Notes under the pieces: generated by a model | Told to the model about the DNA's origin: nothing | Databases searched by the model: none | What the model saw: only the letters and a program-made list of their open reading frames with translations | Translations under genes and position numbers: made by a program | Origin: Entrophospora sp. SA101 | Lineage: Eukaryota; Glomeromycota; Glomeromycetes; Entrophosporales; Entrophosporaceae | NCBI GenBank assembly: GCA_958430865.1 | Contig: CAUDNR010004157.1 | Location: forward strand, 12,501 to 29,696 | DNA: 17,196 nt | Direction of reading: 5' to 3' | Shown here: positions 10,181 to 17,196 of the stretch, piece after piece | Numbering within the stretch: position 1 is the first letter of the stretch | How the letters are laid out: each line of letters starts with the position of its first letter

Positions 10181-10507
10181 CTACCAGTTCATAGTTGGAC
10201 ATAAACTTCTAACTAAGCCATTGTGACAACAAACAAATAGAGGGTAGCCTTCAAAAATCCTTCTTAATTGGTATATATAAAATTTATGAACTTGTAATCT
10301 ATTTCTAAATATGGGTATAAATTCTCTCCTAAATTGTTCGGGTCCTTCCCTCCTTTTAGCATTCATTGGACTATTATTGAAAACTTTTGTTACTAACTGC
10401 CCTAGCGCTTTTTTTTCAATTTTACATAATAAATTTGTTGATTGTTTTTCTAAATGAGTGAATGATCTATTCATATAGTTAAACGCTCCTAGAAAACTTT
10501 TGTCCAT
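10181..10507 (-). CDS. hypothetical small basic protein, 108 residues
   Basis: The longest open frame outside the cyclin with a non-repetitive, protein-like composition. ATG at 10505-10507, stop TAG at 10181-10183. The product is basic and charged, with KIEKKALGQLVTKVF, NAKRREGPEQFRREFIPIFRNR and FYIYQLRRIFEGYPLF (different portions), and a Cys pair near the C-terminus. It has no signal peptide, membrane segment or motif that I recognise. The frame is open nine codons upstream of the ATG (SFNNFWILK) back to a TAA in an ATA repeat, so an upstream exon is possible but no good acceptor is seen. It may be a real small gene or the surviving exon of a decayed lineage-specific gene. Confidence 0.35.
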   Translation of the reverse strand: MDKSFLGAFNYMNRSFTHLEKQSTNLLCKIEKKALGQLVTKVFNNSPMNAKRREGPEQFRREFIPIFRNRLQVHKFYIYQLRRIFEGYPLFVCCHNGLVRSLCPTMNW

Positions 10508-10653
10508 TTTCAGAATCCAAAAGTTGTTGAAACTTTATTATTATTATTGATGAAAGAATATGAAAATATTTTTTTATCACCGCTGATTTTTTATATTGAG
10601 TAACGTAATTTTAAAGTAAAAAAAACCTTAAGTGGGGTAACTTTTTTATTTTC

Positions 10654-10671
10654 TATATATATATATATATA
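10654..10671. repeat. (TA)n microsatellite
   Basis: About nine TA units. Confidence 0.85.
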
Positions 10672-10711
10672 TTAATAAACTTGTTTCATAAAAATTGTCA
10701 TTTTCCCTCCT

Positions 10712-10749
10712 TTTTAATTTAATTTAATTTAATTTCTCTCTCTCTCTCT
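10712..10749. repeat. (TTTAA)n followed by (CT)n
   Basis: Four TTTAA-like pentamers followed directly by about eight CT units. Confidence 0.8.
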
Positions 10750-10804
10750 AATAAATAATAATACTAAAGATAGTAAAACGAAAAAATAATAACAAAAAAA
10801 GCCT

Positions 10805-10868
10805 CTTGGCTATTCAAAGCTAATAATCAAAAAATAGTGCGCGCGCGCTAATGGTTAGCTTTGGCAAG
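10805..10868. repeat. inverted repeat with (GC)5 core
   Basis: CAAAGCTAA at 10815-10823 is the exact reverse complement of TTAGCTTTG at 10855-10863. Pairing can extend outward, because CTTGGC near 10805 faces GGCAAG near 10863-10868. The loop holds GCGCGCGCGC (10839-10848), extraordinary in DNA this poor in GC. A second small inverted repeat (TACTGTT 10878-10884, AACAGTA 10902-10908) follows at once. Confidence 0.6.
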
Positions 10869-11224
10869 TTAAATGACTACTGTTATTATTTACTTGCAAA
10901 CAACAGTAATAACAACATTCTTTATTTATCTTTTTTTGTATGTAGAAGAGAAAAAAGTTTTCATTTTCTTGGAAAAAAAAAAACAGGTTTAAATTCCGTG
11001 TGTAACAAAATAAAATATTAAGCATCTTTTAACCATCTTTGTCAACATATGCATACACACACGGATTTGTGCGCGTAACATTTATAATAGTGTTGATTCT
11101 AACGTATTGTTGTCTAAAACAATTTTCTTTTTTAAAAATACCTTTTCCACAATTTTTTAGACTTTCGTGTAAACATGCACATGTCCTATCTACCTACTTA
11201 ACTTATTTAAGCTGTTAATAAGAT

Positions 11225-11345
11225 TGAATGGGTGCTTCCTAATGGTCACATTGAGGAACTAATTGCTTGAAAGATAGAAAATGATGAACTTGCTACACCA
11301 ATTATCGTGTCATTACAACTGTCATATAAAAAATCTAAGAATAAA
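11225..11345 (+). pseudogene. possible coding remnant
   Basis: A plus-strand frame reads IEWVLPNGHIEELIA, then TGA, then KIENDELATPIIVSLQLSY and KKSKNKYFFY before another TGA. The composition is protein-like and unlike the AT-repeat translations around it, but it has no start, is broken by a stop and matches no family I know. It may be a degraded fragment or chance. Confidence 0.2.
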
Positions 11346-12240
11346 TACTTCTTCTATTGATGGATCATTATTTCATATAATCAAATAAATAAATACTTAA
11401 TGATACAATTATGTCATATAAAATATAGTAAAAAGTGCTTCTGATAATAAGCCAGGCGTAAAAAGTCAATCAAATCATTAATTACAAACTCCAATTGGAC
11501 AAAATGAAACTAAAAAAAAATTTTTTTATATCATAATTCTTTGATTGAAATAGATTATAAGATTTTCATAATTTTCAACATGCTGAATGTACATAACCAA
11601 TATTTTAATACTAGAATGAGATTAATAAGACGGAAAATATCTTAATTGACATTCCTCTAAAGATTCCATCCATATGGGTGTGTATTTTGTAAATCATCGG
11701 AATTCATTGGTTAATTTAAAATAAGTTGTAAAATTAAAGTGAATATAATAGGCGCAAAGCAATTACTCATTGATTATCTATTATTATTAAGCTGATATTA
11801 ATTCGTGTCAAAAGAAAATAATGTAATCAGGATATTAAAGAATATAACAATAATATATCCTTTTTTTTTTTGTTTTTACCATGAAAAAAAATTCTCTTGA
11901 ATAGCAAACCATAGATACGTATTGCATCTTAATTGAACTGGTGTATATATCACGTCATACGTATAAAAAAGTCTTGTTCATTCCTTTTGCCAGCTTAGTT
12001 AACCAAACGGTTATTGAATAATTTCCAAGTTGTGCTGAAACTAATTTCACGGCGTTACCAGTTCTTCTCACACAAATTATATATATCCAGTTAAGCAAGC
12101 CCACTTTGGTTGAAATTTTACCACGCAATATACGAAGCGATCGGTTGTTATTAATTTTTGATTTATTTTTTTTTGGTTTTTTTTATTTTTACAACTTTTA
12201 TTAAAATAATGAATGTGCTAGCGGTACGTTTGATATACAA

Positions 12241-12288
12241 GTTGTAGCTGAAGTGGTAATTGTAGTGATAGTTGAAGTGATAGTTGTA
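12241..12288. repeat. 12-base minisatellite, four imperfect copies
   Basis: Four consecutive 12-mers: GTTGTAGCTGAA, GTGGTAATTGTA, GTGATAGTTGAA, GTGATAGTTGTA. The unit is a multiple of three and several frames are open through the array: minus frames give (Y/F)NYH-like or QLSL-like tetrapeptides and a Thr/Ser-rich version, and a plus frame gives a Val/Ile-rich stretch. It could be a decayed repeat-protein segment, but no flanking coding sequence is seen. Confidence 0.6.
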
Positions 12289-14348
12289 GATGGATAATGC
12301 TGTTATGGCGATTTAAACAAATTTACAAAGTAAAAATGGTCAATATTAATTGCTTTATCGTTACAAGTATTTGTCTTTTCACCTTTTCATTGATTTTGAT
12401 TCTCTTTTTTCAAACCTTCTTTTTATAATTCTTTTAAAATGCATGATTATTGCTGCTATACAGTTGAATGATGTTAACATTGTTAAATTTATAAAAAACA
12501 GTTATGGTCAGCCATTCCACTTGGCCTTAATTTAGAAATTCATACACAAAAATTCTATCTTCATTTTTATATTATATAAGAATATTAATTAATTAATTGT
12601 AGATGTTAATACGATTATTATATTCTCTAAAAATAAGGAAAAAAAAGTATTTTATAAATGGTTTTGTCTGTATTAGAAAATAATAGGGTTTAAAAGCTTA
12701 AACACGCACACAACGAAGTAAATATAGAATCCTAATGTGTTTTCAATTAAATGTTAATAATGATAAGAGTCAAATACCCCATATTCATTATATACAGACG
12801 TGTGTGTGTATATATACATGCCTTAACCTTTCGAAATGTGCATCTGATCGTATTTTTGCATTAATATCATTGATTTCACGATCTTTATCTGTCATAGTAA
12901 TATACGCATGTACCATTTTTATAAATGATTTTTTTTTAAGCTCGCATAATTTCAATCAAATTTCAAACATTGCAACTTTCTAAATTCCAAAACTGTTGAG
13001 CTAATTTAGATTTACAAGTAAGGATTAATAACGATGAATAGAGATCAAAGAAAAAGGATAATGAATATGTAAATGATTACTTACTGTTTGACTATAATAT
13101 CGAACTATTTTATTATCCTTAGATAAAAATATTTTCGTCTTATAATAGATGTCAATATAAATGTTGAAGCATCATAAGATCAGAGATTAAAATTTATTAT
13201 TGACACTTGAATATAACCCATTTTCAATTCACTGCAAATCAGTTAAATAAACACTTACTCGTGTTGTGAGTGAACTAGATTTTAAGTATGCTATTTTTGG
13301 AAAGTAAACATGATAAATGAAATAAAAATATATGAAGTGCAAAATCTATTAATGTTAAAACTACGTCGAGCCTTTTGTCCTGAAAAGCATCCATGACATG
13401 TAAATTATTGTTAACAATAACAGTGGCATGTACAGGCCATGTATCTGTTGGAGCTGAATTGGTTTCAGAAAATAGAATATACAGGGTAAGGTTCACTATA
13501 TTGAATTAGCAATAGAAATATGTGATGGATTATCATCCACGCGTAAAAATTTCACGTGTTCAGACATGTGAATATTATTCAATGTGATATAACCAACCCC
13601 CCACAATTAATTTCAAAAAAAGTGCATTGATAGAAGGGTTTGACCCCAAATCAATATTTCATATGGAGTTTTATTTATCAATTACTTTGTACCCTATATG
13701 TAAATATTGTAATATTTATTCATTCTTTCCTTTCCACAAGGTTTAAATCAACATAATATGAAAGAATAATATGTGTGTGTAGATGACAAAGCAAAACAAA
13801 ATTAAAATTAAACTAATGGGTTGATTGAAGTTGAAAAATGCATTGAGAAAATAAACAATAGATAAATAAAGATAGTAACACATAACAACATACGATAATT
13901 TCGATTAGTTGTAACTTTAAAAGTTTAGAAAGAAAAGATTTGATTGAGGAGCAATCAATCACATATCATCGATCATCCATGATCATCCATTCATGCAACT
14001 CACCTTTCACTATTACATTTTTAATTTTAAGTTTGTTGCGAAGATCTGTCATTAACAACCAATTATTACCTTAGTATCATGAATAAAGGAATGAATGATA
14101 TACAGGTATTTTATTATATATTACAGACGATGTGACTATTAACTGGGTATGTTACGTACTTTGCAATTACTTATATAGATTATTTACTTAATTTAACAGA
14201 AATAAATTAGCTACGAAGATATAATCATGATTATAACCATTCACATGATAAAACGGATATAAAAAATGCGTACTGAAGCAAGCGAGTATCGTACTAGAAA
14301 AAATTCCAAGTTCAACATAGGAATTCATATTTCTAACGTCTCCCGGTA

Positions 14349-14411
14349 CGGTACGCACTTCCTACACATCATTTTTTTTTTCCAGGACGGTATGCAATTT
14401 CTACATACCGT
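14349..14411. repeat. imperfect 18-base direct repeat and hairpin
   Basis: CGGTACGCACTTCCTACA (14349-14366) and CGGTATGCAATTTCTACA (14388-14405) agree at 15 of 18 positions. The second copy starts a hairpin, ACGGTATG 14387-14394 with CATACCGT 14404-14411. GGTAC is duplicated just before the first copy. The cluster is GC-rich for this window. It may be part of a transposon end, but no matching opposite terminus was found. Confidence 0.5.
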
Positions 14412-14974
14412 GATAGAATTCCGTGTTATATATTATTATTATTAATTCGTGATGATCGCGGGAAAGATTGCGCTGGCAGAAGAAAACTTCCACAAAGATT
14501 TCACATAGTGAAATGATATTTTTTTGCCTGTTATATAAATATTTTTTTGCTTGGGTTTGTCAATGATAAGTCGGTCTCATTATGTTTTAGTAATGTATGA
14601 TTTAAATCGTCATTAGCAAAATGATTATTTGTAATAAAATATCTGATGTAAAAAGAACCATCTTTATTGTCCATTTTTTATAATTTAGAAGGAAGAGAGC
14701 ATTCTCACCCGTGAGCTACATTATGATGAGTTTCCATTGGCATCATAATTTTAGGTACAAGTTTGCATTTGCATCATACTTCAAGACTGCTACCTACTCA
14801 TGACTAAACTGTTATCTACTTATTTGTAGATACCTGTGTTGATGCCATTTTATATTTCTTTTTACTATGGTTGCTGGCTTGCCAAATGTTTTCCATGCCA
14901 AAACATATAATTATTAATAAATTAGACTATTTTGTGGTCATTTGCTAGTAGTCTAAATAAACCAATGAAAAACG

Positions 14975-14983
14975 TATAAATAG
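14975..14983 (+). promoter_or_regulatory. TATAAATAG motif next to C13 tract
   Basis: TATAAATAG is followed ten bases later by a run of 13 C. No gene is seen downstream on the plus strand within the next 1.9 kb, so promoter activity is unsupported. Confidence 0.1.
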
Positions 14984-14992
14984 TCCCTCTGT

Positions 14993-15005
14993 CCCCCCCC
15001 CCCCC
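14993..15005. repeat. poly-C tract, 13 bases
   Basis: Thirteen consecutive C in an otherwise AT-rich sequence, rare by composition and prone to length error in assemblies. Confidence 0.9.
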
Positions 15006-15283
15006 AATTGCTTAGCAAAAAACGCATTTTATAAAGAGAATGAATGGCTGATTTTCCTGTGACATGATCTATAGATTTTTGTCCATAACTGAAATTAATA
15101 GATTGATATTAACAGTTAGCCTTTGTAATAATTAGACAGATTAATATATGCTTAATCTTACCTTCAATTCATTTTGGGTCCATGATTTGATATTATGACA
15201 ACCTGATGCACATAACATTGTTTACCATGTACCTAATTCTCATTTGTTCATCTCATAATTTTTTGGATAAATCGTCTCAGGGT

Positions 15284-15538
15284 TAAGGTTTCTGGCTGAA
15301 ACTCTCTTTATTAGTAGCCGAAATTGCTGAAACACATTGGACAAAAATTACTTTTTTATAAGCCCAAACTATTTTTTGTTATTAGCCGAAATTGGGCGAA
15401 ATTACTTTAAAGTTGTTTAAGTTAAAATAAGTTGATTGATATAGTTTTTTAATGTTCATGTTTATAAATAATGCCGAGAAGTCCAAATTGCCCAAACTAG
15501 TTTGGGCTTTGAGAAAACATTTTTGACCAGAAACCTTA
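15284..15538. mobile_element. MITE-like element with 12-bp perfect terminal inverted repeats
   Basis: TAAGGTTTCTGG at 15284-15295 is the exact reverse complement of CCAGAAACCTTA at 15527-15538, enclosing about 230 bases without coding capacity. Similarity extends inward (CTGAAA against TCAAAA) and outward (GGGT against GAGT). The inside is organised: AGCCGAAATTG occurs at 15316-15326 and 15384-15394, GCCCAAACT occurs at 15362-15370, and it recurs as half of a perfect 18-base palindrome GCCCAAACTAGTTTGGGC at 15490-15507. CTCA flanks both sides at slightly different distances (15276-15279 and 15539-15542) and might be a target duplication, but this is not clean. Size, terminal repeats and lack of genes fit a miniature inverted-repeat transposable element. 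The superfamily is not assigned. Confidence 0.6.
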
Positions 15539-15889
15539 CTCAAGATGAGAAAACAATTCAATTACTGTACTTTCCTTTAACCAATCAATAAAAATTTTAT
15601 ATTGGCAAGAGATTTTCTTTCAAATCATATCAGCTGATTTGGTTTTTTGGATCCTTTTTTCAAACCTTATATCTTATTGTGTCTCAACGTTAAACACATT
15701 AAACATGATGTGTAAATTGGTCAATAGAATGCTAATTAACCCCCAAAAAATTTATTTGACCTGCTAAAAAACTATTTTACAATTAGATAGCCCATCAAAC
15801 CAATGGCCCTACCTCAAAACCAATAGGTTTCTGCTATATAGTATAAAGTATTCATAATGTTATGATCATACCATACTGGATTTTGGGGT

Positions 15890-16630
15890 TCAAATAAAAT
15901 CAGCACATATGTGGTAGTCATAAAGATTTTTCATAATTGAAAAATTACCCCATTCATCTGGTGTATATTTTGGAACTTTATAATTCCTAATTAAATCTTG
16001 AACAATAAGACCATCTAAACTAAAGAGCTGATAGCCATAAAATTTTACATATAGCCAGTTTTTTCCAAATTTCAATCGGAAATCTACCTTCAAAGGATCA
16101 TAGTAAATTTTAATGGTGCATGCATCATTTTCTATTATTGAAACAAATAATAAATTCTCTTGTTTATAAACAATGATTGATAACCAGTCCCTTCATTTTT
16201 TTAAATTTTGTTGAGAAGAACTTCCAATTGAATGGATGAAAATTTTCAATTCACCTAGAGAAATATAAAAAGGACAAAATGCATCAATTATTGAAAGCTT
16301 ATAAACAATTTTTTTTTCATTCCAACTCATAATTTGTGGTCCAGAAAATTTAGTTGTCACTTCCTTGCACATTTGTTGATATATTTTAGAAATTGCATTA
16401 GTAGGATTAGTTTCTTTAATACATATAGTCCCAGTTTCAAATATAGCCAGGAATATGAGAGCTTTCTTTATTTCCATGCACTATTTCAACATAAAAATCG
16501 TGTCCATTCAAATGGGTTGTTATTCTTTGTCCAACATGAATAGGAAATACTTTCCATTATCAGAAGACTGCCACCAATAACAAGAAAATGTTCCATGAAG
16601 GAAACTACTTGTTATGACTTTGTGTATCAT
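15890..16630 (-). pseudogene. broken lineage-specific gene: two compensating frame changes and an in-frame TGA
   Basis: Read on the minus strand from ATG 16628-16630: MIHKVITSSFLHG, then GTFSCYWWQSSDNGKYF. Near 16547 the sense continues in another frame (FPIHVGQRITTHLNGHDFY, VEIVHGNKESSHIPGY), and near 16441-16451 it returns to the first frame (FETGTICIKETNPTNAISK, IYQQMCKEVTTKFSGPQIM, ending near SIGSSSQQNLKK). An in-frame TGA (16193-16195) follows, and the same frame goes on for 100 codons (RDWLSIIVYKQENLLFVS, IIENDACTIKIYYDPLKVDF, KNWLYVKFYGYQLFSLDG) to TGA at 15890-15892. About 246 codons in all, with protein-like composition throughout. No signal peptide or catalytic motif is seen. The wording, especially NPT then FSGPQIM, reminds me of an expanded family of unknown function in Rhizophagus; that is memory, not a search. 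The ATG at 16477 used alone would give only a fragment. Confidence 0.6.
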
Positions 16631-16639
16631 TTTATCTTG

Positions 16640-16973
16640 GTAATAAAGAAGATATCAATCATTTTTATTTCTTTCTCCAATGACATTGCAATTCGAAAAT
16701 AAAATATTAACAAAGAAAACCAAATTCTTATGAGATTATTTATAATGTTTAAAGTTGTATATATATATATCAGTCAGACGACATTTCACGCGATCGACAT
16801 GTCTACTGTAATAACTATGTAGAAATTTTGTGCAACATGTCAATTTTTACTATTAAAATCGAAGGAACTTTTTCATTTGTCACCTAGCACACCCACATGA
16901 AGTTTTAACCAGAAACGTGATATTTTGTACACGCATTCTTTGAGACTTATTTTATTTCCTTGCAAAATTTTAG
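16640..16973. other. spacer between broken gene and right-edge frame
   Basis: No gene is supported. A minus frame at 16630-16680 (LEKEIKMIDIFFITKIK) abuts the broken gene and may be its 5' end in another frame. A (TA)n run lies at about 16758-16770. CGCGATCG at 16789-16796 is unusually GC-rich for the window. The stretch TTTCCTTGCAAAATTTTAG ending at 16973 resembles a 3' splice acceptor just before the right-edge frame. Confidence 0.4.
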
Positions 16974-17196
16974 CTATGGTTTACTAAAAAAACGGAAAAG
17001 AATTACTTGTTGAAAGTTACGCCTTCAATTCTTAATCATGTTACAACAAATTATTTTGAACTTGTAATTTCAATAAAACATAAACAAGAAGCCACCATTC
17101 GGTTTTTAGAAAACATTGGGTTGGTGAGGCATGGACAATGGAAACAAGGTCAACTTCTATGATCCACATCTCAAATGTATAATTCCTTAGTAAATA
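16974..17196 (+). pseudogene. possible N-terminal remnant of an ISXO2/IS1595-like transposase, running off the right edge
   Basis: A plus frame opens after TAG at 16971-16973 and reads LWFTKKTEKNYLLKVTPSIL, NHVTTNYFELVISIKHKQEA, TIRFLENIGLVRHGQW, then TGA at 17160-17162 and STSQMYNSLVN to the edge. The pattern FEL, about ten residues, then a helix ending FLENIGLV followed by a position where a Cys-x-x-Cys and M would normally come, resembles the N-terminus of ISXO2/IS1595-type transposases (helix then zinc ribbon). Here the expected cysteines are absent and a stop interrupts the frame. The catalytic domain would lie beyond the window. No initiator ATG is in frame. The family call is tentative. 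Confidence 0.3.

Larger units (their letters stand above)
10508..15280. other. mostly non-coding region with scattered repeats and coding-like scraps
   Basis: No intact gene is supported. The region has fewer long homopolymers than the left half and a slightly higher GC. It contains (TA)n 10654-10671, a TTTAA then CT repeat 10712-10749, the GC-core hairpin 10805-10868, a coding-like stretch at 11225-11345, a 12-base minisatellite 12241-12288, a tandem GATCATCCAT pair 13971-13990, a repeat and hairpin cluster 14349-14411, and C13 at 14993-15005. Open frames at 12350, 12735 and 13275-13496 were examined and not accepted. Confidence 0.5.

Noticed and set aside
12350..12983. plus-strand frames of 61 and 82 codons
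   Set aside because: Hydrophobic Leu/Ile/Phe-rich chance translations with no motif and no consistent frame between them.
13275..13496. 73-codon minus-strand frame containing SAPTDTWPVHATVIVNNN
   Set aside because: The central part looks somewhat coding-like, but it begins and ends in AT-driven sequence, has a non-ATG or poorly placed start and no recognisable family. Too weak to annotate.
15890..16477. Possible FYRC-like domain in the broken gene
   Set aside because: FYVEI and the following pattern loosely recall FYRC domains, but the spacing and the conserved tryptophan do not fit, so no domain was claimed.
16334..16543. 69-codon plus-strand frame at the right end
   Set aside because: It lies antisense to the broken minus-strand gene, whose reading is much more protein-like.
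1..17196. Dictyostelium-type origin, suggested by polyasparagine and AT-richness
   Set aside because: The cyclin has the Pho80/Pcl architecture and Clg1-like N-terminus of fungi, and the spacers here are far longer than is usual in Dictyostelium.
1..17196. CRISPR arrays, tRNA or rRNA genes, LTR retrotransposons
   Set aside because: Direct repeats found are simple-sequence or short pairs. No cloverleaf, rRNA core, long terminal repeat pair or reverse-transcriptase motif was recognised on either strand.

Overview
The window looks like a nuclear contig from an extremely AT-rich eukaryote, most probably a fungus. It has long homopolymers, many di-, tri- and tetranucleotide microsatellites and very low gene density. 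Its one clear gene encodes a fungal Pho80/Pcl-type cyclin with long Asn, Ser and Thr runs. The combination of a Clg1-like cyclin, low GC, large gene-poor spacers and decayed repeat-associated coding remnants fits an arbuscular mycorrhizal fungus (Rhizophagus/Glomeromycota). That placement is inference. An anaerobic gut fungus or another AT-rich early-diverging lineage is not excluded.

Layout. Positions 1-127 hold a short coding-like stretch on the minus strand that runs off the left edge (tentative). About 128-4211 is non-coding, simple-repeat-rich sequence upstream of the cyclin. Positions 4212-5351 (+) are the single-exon cyclin, the only gene I call with high confidence. About 5352-9690 is a second long gene-free stretch full of microsatellites. 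Between 9700 and 10507 there are two weakly supported minus-strand coding-like segments, the better one a 108-codon ORF at 10181-10507. From 10508 to about 15280 the sequence is mostly non-coding, with a GC-alternating hairpin (10805-10868), coding-like scraps, a 12-base minisatellite (12241-12288) and a repeated/hairpin cluster near 14349-14411.

The right end looks like repeat-rich accessory sequence. A short element with 12-bp perfect terminal inverted repeats (15284-15538, MITE-like) lies next to a broken minus-strand gene (15890-16630; two compensating frame changes and an in-frame TGA). A plus-strand reading frame at 16974-17196, weakly like the N-terminus of an ISXO2/IS1595-type transposase and itself interrupted by TGA, runs off the right edge.

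No operon-like or pathway relationship among these genes can be read. The cyclin presumably works with a Pho85-type cyclin-dependent kinase encoded elsewhere. The broken genes and the terminal-repeat element point to transposon and paralogue turnover on the right side. No tRNA, rRNA or CRISPR array was recognised.
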